DNA of 64,000 nt, taken from positions 124,001-188,000 of the forward strand of contig CP104974.1 of the NCBI GenBank assembly GCA_025452255.1, given 5' to 3'. Shown here piece after piece: positions 8,787-19,401 of this stretch. A program made the position numbers and the translations under genes. Position 1 is the stretch's first letter, and every line of letters starts with the position of its first letter. The notes below the pieces were generated by a model that saw only the letters and a program-made list of their open reading frames with translations, was not told the DNA's origin and did not search any database. This stretch comes from Devosia sp. A8/3-2. GTDB taxonomy: Bacteria > Pseudomonadota > Alphaproteobacteria > Rhizobiales > Devosiaceae.

Positions 8787-8855
8787 TTCCCGCTTTCGCG
8801 GGAATGACATTGTGGGGGTGTCGGCTCGTTCGTCCTCTCTCCCCTGAGGGGAGAG
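8787..8855. repeat. Two intergenic hairpin repeats
   Basis: TTCCCGC-TTTC-GCGGGAA (8787-8804, followed by TGACA) is a short member of the same class as the 7193-7297 palindromes. CTCTCCCC-TGA-GGGGAGAG (8837-8855) belongs to the second class seen again at 33670-33815. Both are perfect hairpins lying beyond the 3' end of the ABC exporter gene at 8884. Confidence 0.7.
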
Positions 8856-8883
8856 GTTGCGATTACGCAGGCAAGCGAGGCAA

Positions 8884-10782
8884 TCAGGTGCTCGCGGCCT
8901 TGGCGTTGGCTCTGGCTTACCAGTTCGTCGGGGATGTCGTCGAAGCTGGCATAGTTCATGTTGTAGAGCTTGGCGTAGAGGCCGTTCTTTTCCATGAGCT
9001 GGTCGTGATTGCCGGTTTCTGATCAGCTCGCCATTTTGCAGCACGATGATGCGATCGGCGCCGCGAATGGTGGCGAGGCGGTGGGCGATCACCATGCCGG
9101 TGCGGCCCTTGAGCAGGGTCAGAAGAGCCTTCTGAATCTGTCGTTCGGTGTAGCTATCGATATTGGCGGTGGCTTCGTCGAGCACCGGGATCTTGGCGTC
9201 GGCAACCAAAGCGCGGGCGAAGCTGAGCAATTGGCGCTGGCCCAGCGAGAGGTTGGAGCCGCGCTGTTCGAGCACGCCATCATAGCCGCCGGGCATTTGC
9301 ATGATGAAGTCATGCGCGCCCACCGCCTTGGCCGCGGCGATGACATCGTCACGGGTGGCTGATGCCTTGTTGTAGCGGATATTCTCGAACACCGTGCCGG
9401 TGAACAGAAACGGCTCTCGGAGGACCATGGCGACCTGTTCGCCCGAGGATTCTGGGTGACATCGCGCACGTCATGGCCGCCGACCGAGATTTCGCCGGAC
9501 TGCACTTCGTAGAAGCGGTGGACCGAGGGACATGGCGGAGGTTTTGCCCGAGCCGGTGGGGCCGACCGAGGGCGACGGTTTCGCCTCGGATTAACCTTGA
9601 AACTGACATTCTTGAGCACGGGGCGATCTTCGCGATAGCCGAAGGTCACGTCCTTGAACTCGACCGAGCCGTCCATGTCGCCGGTGAGCGCTTTTGCGTC
9701 TGGCTTGTCCTCGATGGAGACCGGCACGTCGAGCACTTCGGTGATGCGGCGGCCCGAGGTCATGGCGCGCTGCATGATGGAATATTGCATGGTGAGCGAG
9801 CGGATGGGGTCGAAGAAGCGCTGGATGTAAAAGAGGAAGGCCACGACCACGCCGATTTCGAGCCCGCCATTGAGCACGAGCGAGCCGCCAACGACCACCA
9901 CGACCGCCATGGCGATGCCGGTGAGGCTGTCGACGATGGGGACCATGACTCGGGCAAAGCGCGAGCCGGTCAGCTGGGTCAAAAGATTGGTGTGGGCCTT
10001 GTCGTCATAGAGGTCGAAATTGACCTTCTGGCGATCCAGATTCTGCACGGTGCGGACGCCATGAATGCCTTCGGCCATGGCGCCGGCGGTGACCGAATTG
10101 GTTTCGTGGGCAGCCATGAAGGCGCGCTTGGCCGGGGGCAGCCAGAAGATGCGCACGATGAACAGGATCGGCATGGTGGAGAGGGTGAGCAGGCCCAGCC
10201 GGAAATCGAGCGTCAGCAGCACGACGACAATGCCGACCAACAGCACCATATCGCCAACCGAAATCACCGAGGTTTCGAGGAATTCCTGCATGGAATTGAC
10301 GTCGCCCTGCAGGCGGCTCATCAGGCGACCGACTTCGGTCTTGTCCATGAAGCTGAGCGACACGCGCTGCAGCTGGGCGAACATGGCGCGGCGCATGTCG
10401 AACAGCACGTTTTCGGCGACTCGGCCGACTTCGGTTTCCTGGATATAGGAGGCGCCGAAATTGAACAGCACGGCGATGGCGAAGGCGAGCACGGCCCAAG
10501 CCAGATTGGCAGTGCTGCCGCCCTTGGTCATGCCGCTATCGATGGCCCAGCCGATGATCAGCGGGATGGCCAATTGGGTGATGGTGAACACCAGCACCGC
10601 GGCCACCGAGAGGTAGATGCGCTTGCGATAGGGGTGCACGAAAGCCCAGATGCGCCGGACCGTTTTGGGGTCGTAGGCGGCGCCGAAGACTTCTTCTTCG
10701 ATGCGGTGGCTGCCGACGCTGGCGCGCGGGGGCGCTGACCGGGAAAGGCTGCAACTTCGCGTTCTTCATCCATCACGCTCAT
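8884..10782 (-). CDS. ABC exporter half-transporter, catalytically canonical subunit
   Basis: Type-IV (MsbA/LmrA-like) half-transporter of about 630 residues: a six-helix membrane domain (IYLSVAAVLVFTITQLAIPL onward) fused to a nucleotide-binding domain. The NBD has a non-consensus signature (LSLGQRQLLSFARAL), Walker B with the catalytic Glu (PVLDEATANID) and the H-loop (VIAHRLATIRGAD). The Walker A region, around 9540-9600, is split by indels. Further breaks lie near 10725, 9460, 8975 and 8930; the likely end is RANAKAAST at 8884. ATG 10782 overlaps the stop of the upstream exporter gene (ATGA), so the two subunits are translationally coupled. The pair probably exports drugs or lipids; the substrate is unknown. 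Confidence 0.85.
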
Positions 10783-12634
10783 TGTGCGGCGCTCCCGATT
10801 TCGACGTCATCTGTGGGGCGGGTTTGCAGGTCATAGAGCGCGCGATAGCGGCCGCCCTTGGCCAGCAATTCCTCGTGGCTGCCGCGCTCGACAATTTTGC
10901 CGCCCTCAAGGAAGAGGATGGTATCGGCGTGGAGCAGCGAGGAGAGGCGATGCGAGATGATCAGGGTGACCCGATTGCTCGCGTAGCGCCTTATGGCGCT
11001 GCGGATGCGGTGTTCGGTGCCCGCATCGATGGCGGCGGTGGAATCGTCGAACACCATGACGGCGGGCTTGAGCACCGAGGCTGCGCGCAATGGCGAGGCG
11101 CTGGCGCTGGCCGCCCGAGAGGGAGACGCCGCGCTCGCCCACGACCGTATCGTAATCGGTGGGCAGGCCCATGATGTAATTGTGCAATTGGGCGCTTTCG
11201 GCGGCCCGCTCGATCTTGGTTTCCTTGGCCCGGGGATCGCCATAGGCGATGTTGTTTTCAATGGTGGTGGTGAAGAGGAAGCTGTCCTGCTGCACCACGG
11301 CCACCGCGCGGCGCAGCGATTGCAGCGTCACGGCGCTGACATCCCGGCCATCAATGGTGATCTTGCCCGAGGTCAGGTCGTAAAAGCGCGGGATGAGATG
11401 GGCGAGGGTCGACTTGCCACTGCCGGGGGCGCCGACAATGCCGATGGTCTGGCCGGCCTTGGCCTCGAAGGTCACACCATCCAGCGTTGGGTGATTGGCG
11501 CCGGGATAGGTGAAATGCACATCATCGAACTTGAGCGTGCCCTTGGTGACCTTGAGCTCGGCCGCGCCCGGCTTGTCGTCGATGGCCAGCGGCTCATCGA
11601 GGAAGGCGAAGAAGCGGTCGCCGCAGGTGGAGGCGCGGGCGAAGGAATTGACCATGAGGCCGAGCTGGCGCACCGGCATTTGCAGGATGGTCATGAAGGT
11701 AAGGAAGGAGGCGAGCGTGCCCACGCTCATCTCGCCTGAAATGACCTTGTTGCCGCCGAACCAGAGCACGAGGCCCATGGCGGTGAAGAAGGATGCCGTC
11801 ATGGCCGAGGTGTTGCGCACGCGCACGCCGACGCGTTCATGGGCCAGCTCAAGCGCTTCGGCCGAGGCGACGTTGAACTTGGTCATTTCGAATTTCTGGC
11901 CGGAAAAGGCGCGGACGACACGAATGCCGGCGAGATTTTCTTCCATGACGCGGGTGAGGCCGGAGAGCTTTTCCTGCAGGACCAGCCGGGTTTTGCGCAG
12001 GGTGAGCTGGGCGACCGAAGACCGCCAGAGCGACGAAGGGCACAAAGCTCAGACTCAAGAGGCCCAGCAGGATATCGGTGGTGAGCAGCATATAGGCGCC
12101 GACCCCGATCAGCACCGAGAGCAGCACGACGCGCACCATGCCGGTAGCGAAGAACATGCGCACGCCATCCAGATCGAGCAGGCCGATGGTGATGAGATCG
12201 CCGGTATGGACCTTGTCGTGATAGGAATAGCTCAGGCGCTGGATCTTTTCGTAAAAGGCCAGGCGCAGCTCGTAGCCGATATAATGGCCCACCGATTCCG
12301 AATAATAGTTCTGCAGCAGGGTGAAGATGCCGCGCGCCACCGAGACGGTGAGCAGCAGGACGGCGCTCCAGATCAAGGCTTGCTGCGCATCTGCGCCCAC
12401 ACTCAAAATGCCCTGTGCCTGATCGACCGCGTGGCCCAAAAGGCGCGGGATCATCAGCTGCAGCACCGAGGCCACGACGGTCGCGCCACTGCGGCCGCCG
12501 CCTGCCGTGGGATGGCGGAAGGAGAACTTGGCGATCCGCAGCAGGGTTCCCTCACCCTTTCCAGCGTGAGCGGCAGCCACATGGGCCCGTGCATCGCCGC
12601 GTGATCGGACGCGGCCAGCCTTATTGGTGGTCAA
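10779..12634 (-). CDS. ABC exporter half-transporter, degenerate-site subunit
   Basis: Second half-transporter, about 618 residues, upstream of and coupled to the gene at 8884-10782. The membrane domain is recognisable from IPRLLGHAVDQAQGI to FLTFMTILQMPVRQ. The NBD has Walker A GAPGSGKST, consensus signature LSGGQRQRLAIARS, and Walker B VMVFDDSTAAID, in which Asp replaces the catalytic Glu. The H-loop is ISHRLSSL. A degenerate Walker B here with a weak signature (LSLGQ) in the partner is the arrangement of heterodimeric exporters such as TM287/288 and BmrCD. Indels lie near 12020 and 11090. The start is probably ATG 12634 (MTTNKAGR). The N-terminal 40 residues are poorly conserved and Ala/Arg-rich. 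Confidence 0.85.
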
Positions 12635-12812
12635 GGAAGTATCCAGACTTCAATATATAATGTGTGGGTCCGAGCGAATGCGGAGAAGACGCACATTCGG
12701 GACTAGGACAAATCAACTCGCACCAATAGAAAACGCTCATTCGCGCTGCCATTCAAGATCGAATCTAAGCAAAAAATGCAAAGTCCGACCCCGATGGCGC
12801 GCAATGGCGCCT

Positions 12813-13795
12813 TCATTGCGGCAGATTGAGCTCCGGATAGATCAAAGCCGAGCATTGGCGGTTATTGGCATCGAGTTGCGCCTGCTCGGCGGCGGTGACT
12901 CGGCCGGTATAGATGGCGTTCCACAAATCGTTGTTTTCGACGCCTTCGAGGCCGCATTGGCAATAGGTGACGCAGAGCGGGGCGCTGGTGCCGCCCGTGG
13001 TGCAGGTCTGCTGGCAGGATTTGAGGAAATCGGCTGATCGCATGGCGATTTCGGGATGGGTTGCCGAGGCCAGCGGGAACAGCACGGCGAGCAGCAGCGG
13101 CTGATGCAGCAGATAGATCAGAAGGCTCCAGCGGCCCGCGCCCGCCAGCGTGGTGGCGAGGCGGTTTTGGGCTGGATCGCAGCCAGCTTGTCGGCCAGCG
13201 GGGAGGCCAGCAGCAGGCGGGTGGCGATGACACCGAGTAGCACGACGCCGAACCAGGGGAAGATGGGGACCAGATCATTGGCGGGGGCGGCACGGTCCAG
13301 AAGCCGAGGACCGACCGAGTCTTGGCGTTGAACAGGGGATCGGCATAGGCGAAGTGCGCCCCGATGACAGCGATGGCGACCGGGCCCACCAGCCAGAGCG
13401 GGGCGCGCAGGAAGGGCAGCGCCATGAGGCTGAACAGGGCAATCGCGTGCAGCACGCCGAAATAGACGAAGCTATCGGGGAAGGCGAACCAGGTGGCGAT
13501 AGTGATGATCAGTGCGCCGGCGGCGACGAAGACCCAGCGCTTCCAGAAGGCGCGCCAGCGGATGGTGCGGCCATGGCCGAGCACCAGCCCGACGCCGACC
13601 AGAAACAGGAAGACCGACAGGATGGTGCGCGCGATCACCACCCATTGCGGATCGTAGCCCACATCGGCGGCGATGAAGCGGAAATAGCTCAGATCCCAGC
13701 ACAGGTGATAGGCGATCATAGCGATGATCACGACGCCGCGGGCAATGTCGATAATGGCAAAGCGCGGGCGGCGCTGCCGGGGCGGAGATCGTCAT
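12813..13795 (-). CDS. DUF1624 (heparan-alpha-glucosaminide N-acetyltransferase-like) membrane protein
   Basis: About 327 residues. The N-terminal membrane domain begins FAIIDIARGVVIIAMIAYHL then CWDLSYF, the DUF1624 opening, and continues with several helices (FVYFGVLHAIALFSLMALPF). This family is related to lysosomal heparan-alpha-glucosaminide N-acetyltransferase, and an acyl transfer across the membrane is plausible. The first helix leads with IDIARG; the conserved His may be the one in VLHAIAL. After the last helix a soluble tail of about 75 residues (SCQQTCTTGGTSAPLCVTYC onward) holds six or more Cys and is probably disulfide-bonded in the periplasm. Indels lie near 13765, 13280 and 13085. 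ATG 13795 is the probable start. It sits beside the polysaccharide cluster in the same direction, 57 bp downstream of the GNAT-like gene. Confidence 0.72.
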
Positions 13796-13852
13796 GCTTG
13801 CCCTCGGGCAGTGATTTGGTCGGCCGCACAATGACCGCTCCGCTGCGCCGGT

Positions 13853-14946
13853 TCAATCGTGAAAGTCGGTGACCAGACGGCTCCAGTCTTCGCCGAGCAG
13901 GCCCCCGAGATAGACATCGCCGCGTTGGGCGGCGTCGACAATGGCGCTGTCGCGGGTGGAAATGCAGTAAAAGCCGCGGGGCACAAAACTGATGGCTTTG
14001 CGGCGGCACAGTGCTTCCATCACGAAGGGTTGCGCCATGCCTTGCACGCCAACGCAGCCGATTGCATCGGCATGGGCCAGCAGATCGGCCAACACAGTCC
14101 CCTCCTGCCCCGGACGCGCCAGAATGTTCAGCACGCGCGCCACCCCGCCGGGGCGGGCATAGAACACGCTGCACCCAGCGAGCTTGCCCTTTTCGTCGCG
14201 CACTTGGCGCAGGGTCAGCGGGCCATCGATGGTGTTGAGGGCGGCCATGTCCAGCATCCAGCCCAGTTCGGGGGCGCTCCAGACGGGGTGGACGGCAAAG
14301 CGTTGGACGAGACCGGGTGCGGCGGCAATGAAGTCGTCGCGCGACATGGTTGCCCCCTCCCCGCTGGGGGGCGGGACCGAGTTTGGCATGATGCGGCGGA
14401 GCGCTGCGTCGATTGGTGTGGCGAGCGCTTTGGCGAGGCGCGCCGCCGGGGTGGCAGCTTGGCGGCGGCGCGGTTGGCGAACCGGGCGGCGGGGCGCAGG
14501 ACATGGCGCCAATCCGGGCTCTGGATGGGCAGGACATGGCCGCCCACCGCCTTCCAGTGATCGGCGCTGAGCGGGTTGGCGCTGTCGGAAAAGCAGAACA
14601 CCTGATTGCGGGCGCGGATGGTCAGCACCATATCGGCGCCGCCGCGCGTGCGCTTGGCGGGGTCGGTCATGTAATTGCTCATCAGCCGGCCGGTAATGGC
14701 TTGGCCATTGACCCGCACCTGCATGGGAATGACCAGCAGGGCGCTGTCGAGGAGCCCATTGGCATCGCGATGCACCAGCCCGCCCTCGGCCTCGCTATAG
14801 CTGGGCGAGCCGAAAAAGCTCTCTTCAAAATAGCTCTGGAATTCGGCGCTGGGGGCGGCGCCCTTGCGGAAGACGCGCTGGAATAGCGCGGCTACTTCGG
14901 GCACGTCGTCGCGCTGCATTGGCGTGATGGCTTTCGAGCGCGTCAT
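13853..14946 (-). CDS. GNAT-fold acetyltransferase-like protein of the polysaccharide cluster
   Basis: About 364 residues. The N-terminal half starts MTRSKAITPMQRDDVPEVAA, has LFQRVFRKG, and continues with a GNAT-like beta strand region (LDSALLVIPMQVRVNGQAIT). The C-terminal half (MSRDDFIAAAPGLVQRF onward) has a second GNAT-like core (KLAGCSVFYARPGGVARVLN). A doubled GNAT fold suggests transfer of an acyl or aminoacyl group to a glycan or lipid carrier. The exact family is not recognised. One indel lies near 14455. The start at 14946 overlaps the stop of the deacetylase gene by four bases (ATGA), so coupling with it is likely. N-acetylation paired with deacetylation would tune the sugar pattern of the exported polymer, which is inference. 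Confidence 0.6.
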
Positions 14947-15699
14947 GATTCACCCCGGGCTCCGATCTGGTGCAGTGTTTGGGCCACCGTCTCGATGGCC
15001 GGGTCGCGGCGGCGCACCATGTCGAGCACCGCGCCGAACCGCTCGGGCGAGCAGCCGATGGCGCTGGGGTCGGGGCGAACATCGTGGGTGTAAAAGATCA
15101 GCCAGCCGCCACCGCGCTGTAGCCCGTCGAGCAGTTGGCCGATGCTCTCCATGTCGGAAGAGACATCGTACAGCTCCTGAGCATGCAGATGGGCCAGTCA
15201 ATCCAGCCGCGATTAATGCCGGGTTGAATGCCGCGCAGGCCGGCGAATCGATGGGCCAGCAACCGCTTGGAATTGAGCGAAACGACGCCGAACGGGTAGG
15301 CGAAGGAGGTCGGCGCCAGCCCGCTCAGCGCCGCAATTGCCGATGTATTGGCAGCAACATCGGCAATGAGATGGTCCGGCGCGACGACGCTGGACATTGA
15401 TGTGACCGCTGGTGTGTCCACCAATTTCATGGCGATTTGTCGCCAAGTTTGCGGCCACATCTTGTCCAGCAATCAGCTGGCCATTCTCATAAAAGCCGGC
15501 GAGCCGGTCAGCAAAATAGAAGGTGCCGCGCGCCATTGGCTTCGAGCAAGGGGGCAGCATTGTGGGCGGCGGAGAGGGGGAAATCGTCGAAGCTGAATGA
15601 GACGATCGGCCGATCCAGCTCGAGCCGGAAGGGACGAAACGGCACGGTACGCGCCGAGCGCCGCGACGCGCCGGCAAGGGGATCAGACCAATCGATCAT
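14943..15699 (-). CDS. Polysaccharide deacetylase (CE4-like)
   Basis: About 252 residues. The catalytic opening is IVSFSFDDFPLSAAHNA: the DD of SFDDF supplies the base and metal ligand of CE4 enzymes. Next come GTFYFADRLAGFYENGQL and the His motif HEIGGHTSGHIN (HxxxH-type metal ligands). A later strand is FAYPFGVVS, the RxxxPxG/YPFG-type motif, and then GGWLIFYTHDV, whose His is the usual acid. Indels lie near 15525, 15400 and 15190. ATG 15699 lies inside the end of the glycosyltransferase gene (17-bp overlap), and the stop overlaps the GNAT-like gene. The enzyme probably removes N-acetyl groups from a polymer or an intermediate. No signal peptide is visible, which argues for a cytoplasmic or atypically exported enzyme. 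Confidence 0.8.
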
Positions 15700-16851
15700 C
15701 GTATAGACTCGTGGGGTGGACGACACTGGGCTGCAGACCCAGCGAGGCAAGCACTTGGGCGAAGGCTTCGACAGTGCGTTCGGTGGTGAAATCGGCGGCG
15801 CGGCGCTGTAATGCGGCGCGGTCGATGGGCTGTTCGAGGGTCTCCAGAATGGCCTCGGCCAGCATGCCGGCATTGCCCACCGGCACCAGATTACGCTCAT
15901 CCCCCGAGATTTCGCGCGGACCATAAGGCGCGTCGGTGGCGACAACGGGGTGCCGCAGGCCAGCGCTTCGACAATGGCATTGCCGAACCCCTCATGCCGG
16001 GAGGACGACACAAAGAGCCGCGCGCTTTGCAGGCGCGGCAGCGGATCGGGCACGAAGCCGGGCAGTTCTGATGCAATCGTGCAGGGAGAGCTTGCCAATC
16101 AAGCGTTCCAGCGCCGGGCGCTCGCTGCCCTCGCCCAGTATATGCAGGCGCAGGCGCAGTCTTTGGCGGACCATGGCAAAGGCCCTGATCAGGGTGGCGA
16201 AATCCTTTTCGGGGAGAGGCGCCCGACGGCGACGATGAGATCATTGGCGCGGAGCACAGGCGCGGCCAATTCGGCCAGCCGGGCGGCGCTGAGCACTGCA
16301 TTGGTGCCGAGGCTCACCGCGCGATCGGCGGCAACGCCGAAATGGGCGATCAGTTCGTCGCGCACCGCAATGGTGGGGCTGACCACGCGATCGGCCAGCG
16401 GATAAAGGCGCGGCGCCGGGCGATAGGCCAGCCGGTTTTGCCAATAGGGATCGGCTCGCCGGGCAGCACGGGGCGCAGCGACTTCGCGCAGCACGATGCT
16501 GGGGCGAGTGGTTTTGTCGAGCCTTGTGGCGGCGAAGGCGAGCAGGCAATTGCCGGCGGCTTCGGAAGCGATCACGGCGGCGGGTCGCAAAGTTCGCATC
16601 ATGGCGAGCAATGCGGGGACAGCGCGGGCCATGCGCAGCTTGCGGCCCTGCCCCAGATCGAGCAGGGGCACGCCGGGGGTGATACGCTGCGCCAGCGGGC
16701 CGCTGCTATCGAGTGTGGCGATCAGGATCAGCCAGCCGGCAGCGCTTAGCCCATTGGCCAATTCCACGGCATCGCTCTGCGCGCCGCCGCCGCTGAGGGC
16801 GCGGATGAGGACGATGATTGGCCCGATGTTTCGAACTATGCCTGTGGCCAA
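15683..16851 (-). CDS. GT4-family glycosyltransferase
   Basis: About 390 residues with a GT-B layout. The N-terminal domain starts IIVLIRALSGGGAQSDAVEL, with GGGAQ being the typical GT4 loop. The C-terminal domain has ANDLIVAVGRLSPK, HILGEGSERPALERLI and SARLFVSSSRHEGFGNAIVE followed by ALACGTP. The EGFGNAIVEALACGTP stretch carries the EX7E motif that binds the sugar-nucleotide donor. Indels lie near 16205, 16060 and 15940. It is the first gene of the leftward set GT4-deacetylase-GNAT and is divergent from the flippase gene. It probably adds a sugar to a lipid-linked repeat unit on the cytoplasmic face. The donor sugar cannot be deduced. Confidence 0.85.
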
Positions 16852-16984
16852 TCTGCCAGCCTCCGTAATACGCAGCGGCCACAGCTTGCATTGATTTTGC
16901 CAGCATTGTCATTGTCATGACGGATAGAGGGTTAAGTCTATTGGATATTACGTACGGAACTGTATTTACTGATCGGCGCCGGAA

Positions 16985-18420
16985 TTGAGCGAAAGACATG
17001 CTTCGCTTTATCTGGTGTCGTGACTGGCTGCGGCACTGCTCAACCTGGTTTCGGTGGCGGTGTTCACCCGGCTGGCCGAGCCGGTGGTGTTCGGCGATTA
17101 CCTCATCGGGTTCGCGGCGGCCTTCATTGTGTTCGGCGGATTGTTCCAGTGGCTGATGCATGCCCATTTTGGGGTGTTCAAGCCGGACCATGCCGCGCGG
17201 CTGGCGGGCGCCTTGCTGGTGACGCTCGGGGCGGCGGGGGCGTTGGGCCTGCTCGGGCTGGGCGTGGCCATGGCGGCGGGGCGGCTGGGCGGGCTCGAGG
17301 CGCTGGGGCTGGCGCTGCTGGTGCTGGGCTTTGTCATTCATGTTGGTGCCGTCGAAGTGGGGCGGGCGCATCTGCTGGTCAATGAGGTGACGGCGGCGGG
17401 CTTGCTGCGTGGCGTATTGATGCTGGCCATGGGCACACTAGCGCTGCTGGTTGCTCAATCAGCGCCGCTGCTGCTGGCGGCAGTGGGGCTGGCGCAGGCG
17501 CTGGCGGCATGGCCGGTATTGGGGGGCTGAAGCGCACGATCTGGCGCGATGGGATGGTGTGGCCGGAGCAGGCGGATCTTGTGGCGCTGGTGCGCTATGG
17601 CTGGCCGCTGATTGGCGCGCTGGCGGCGGGGGCTATTGCGATTAACCTCGACCGGATCGTGCTGGGGCGGTTTGGCGGCGCGGTGAGCGTGGCGGCCTAT
17701 GGCGCCACGGTGGATGTGGTGCGACAGGGATTTGTGGTGCTGGGCGAGGCGATTGCGGCGGCCTATATGTCGACGGCCAAGGCGCAGGCGGGCAATGCTG
17801 CAGCGCGGCAGGCGGCGCTGGGGCGAGCTTTTGTGACGCTGTGGAGCGTGGTGGGATTTGGCTGTGTGAGCTGGTTGCTGTTCGGGTCGGTGGTGCTGGG
17901 ACTGTTGCTGGCGCCGGGCTATGCCGAGGCGAGTGCTGATATATTGCCATTGCTGGTGGCGGGGACGGCTCTGCTGGCGCTGCGGGCCTATTATTTCGGA
18001 CAGGTCATCTATTTTGCCGGATCGGCGCGGCGCGAAGTCATTGCCAGCGGGGTCATGGTGGCGGTGGCGGCAGTGGTGGCGATTAGCCTCGTGCCGCGCT
18101 TTGGCATGGTGGGCGCGGGGTGGGCACTGCTCGCGACGCAGGCGGCGGGGCTGGTGAGTTTTCTGATTGCCGATCGGCAAAGCCGGATCATGCCGGTGGA
18201 TTGGCGAGCGATGGGCGTGGCCACCGGGTGGATTGTTGTGACCGGGTTAGTCGCGTTTGTGTTGGTGGCGCTGGCGGGATGGGCTGGCTGGTGGGCGGGG
18301 CTATGCCCGGTGCTGGGCTCGGCGGCGGGGCTGGCGGTGACCCGGGACCTGTTCGGGGCGCGGCAGGTGTTGAATTATCTGCTGGCGCGGGGCGGCAAGG
18401 TATCCAGCAGGCGGCAATAG
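16985..18420 (+). CDS. Wzx-type flippase (oligosaccharide translocase)
   Basis: About 475 residues, nearly all hydrophobic, with 12 to 14 predicted helices. The N-terminus (SERHASLYLVS then LAAALLNLVSVAVFTRLAEP) and the middle (INLDRIVLGRFGGAVSVAAY) are typical of polysaccharide-transport MOP/Wzx proteins, which flip lipid-linked repeat units to the periplasm. An in-frame TGA at 17021-17023 interrupts the first helix; a CGA codon there would restore SRLAA, so a base error is likely. A frameshift lies near 17520. The start is uncertain; TTG 16985 is the nearest in-frame candidate and no good ribosome site was seen. It is the only rightward gene of the cluster and converges on the GT4 gene that ends at 18431. 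Confidence 0.8.
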
Positions 18421-18430
18421 GCTGAGATCA

Positions 18431-19401
18431 TTAGTTCGATCCCGTGTTGGGATTGCATGGCATGGGCTGAGGCGGCGCGTTGCTGTGGGCTGGGGGTTGG
18501 GCCAGCATGGTTTGGACCCTGACGGCAAGTTGGGCGGCGTCATTGGGGGTGTGGAAAGCGGCCAGCCCCTGAGTGGCGGCGGGGGCGAGGACTTCGCGCA
18601 ATACCGGCAGATCGGCGGCGAGGATGGGGAGGCCGAGCATGGCGGCTTCTACGCCGGCGAGGCCAAAACTCTCCCGGTGGAGGGGAAGAGGTAGATATCG
18701 GCGCTGGTGAGCAGGGCAGCCAATGCGGGGCGATCGAGATTGCCGAGCAGGTGCAGGCGGTCGCTGACGCCGCGCTGGATAGCTTGGGCGACGAGGGCGT
18801 CGCGGAGTTCGCCGTCGCCGGCGATTGCCAGATGGGCGCCGGGCAATAGAGGTAGCGCTGCGACGGCGGTCGCGTGGTTTTTCTGGGCGGCGAGGCGGCC
18901 GCTGGTCACGAGGAGCGGCGTGTTGGCGGGGATGCCGAGGCGGTGGCGCCAGTTGGTATTGTTCGGCGCGGGCAGTGGCGCGACGCCGTGGGGGATGAGC
19001 AGCGTTCGGCGCTGATAGGCCTCGGGATAGGTGGCGATGCTGTGCTGGGTTGAAACTGAATTGGCGATGATGGTGGTGTGGATGCCGGATTGACCCCAGA
19101 GCCGGTCCAGCAGGCGCCAATGGGGCCGCATGGCGGAGGGAATGGCGGTGAGGTGGGCACAGCGCAGGCTGATGCCGGCGGGGAGCGCGAGGGCGCTGGC
19201 GAAGATGCCGGCGGCGACCCGGTAGGACAGAATTGCGTCGTGGCGGCGGGAGAGCACGGTGCTGGCGAGGCGGGGGAGATTACCGGCGAGCTGCATGGTT
19301 TCGACTCGGTGGCCGCGACGCCCCAGACCTTCGGCCACCATTTCGGTCAGGACCTGTACGCCGCCGGGTTCGTCGCGGGTGACGACTTGCAACACGTTCA
19401 T
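18431..19401 (-). CDS. GT4-family glycosyltransferase
   Basis: About 323 residues, GT-B fold. The N-terminus starts MNVLQVVTRDEPGGVQVLTE, with the GG loop of GT4 enzymes. The C-terminal domain has LLVTSGRLAAQKNHATAVAA, LAIAGDGELRDALVAQA, DRLHLLGNLDRPALAALL and SADIYLFPST, then GESFGLAGVEAAMLGLPILA, the EX7E donor-binding motif. One indel lies near 18690, just before GESFG. ATG 19401 overlaps the stop of the polymerase gene by four bases (ATGA). It is the last gene of the Wzz-GH5-Wzy-GT4 operon. It probably acts on the cytoplasmic side in repeat-unit assembly; the donor is unknown. Confidence 0.87.

Noticed and set aside
7267-8847. Plus-strand frame of 526 codons
   Set aside because: Antisense to the intact secreted protein at 7372-8667; repetitive Gly/Val/Ala translation, and it runs through intergenic repeats.
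9473-10738. Plus-strand frame of 421 codons rich in His, Asp and Gly
   Set aside because: Shadow of the ABC exporter gene on the minus strand.
15000-16800. Deacetylase and glycosyltransferase genes as degraded pseudogenes
   Set aside because: Fragments join in order with motifs preserved, and the same kind of break occurs in other genes across the window.
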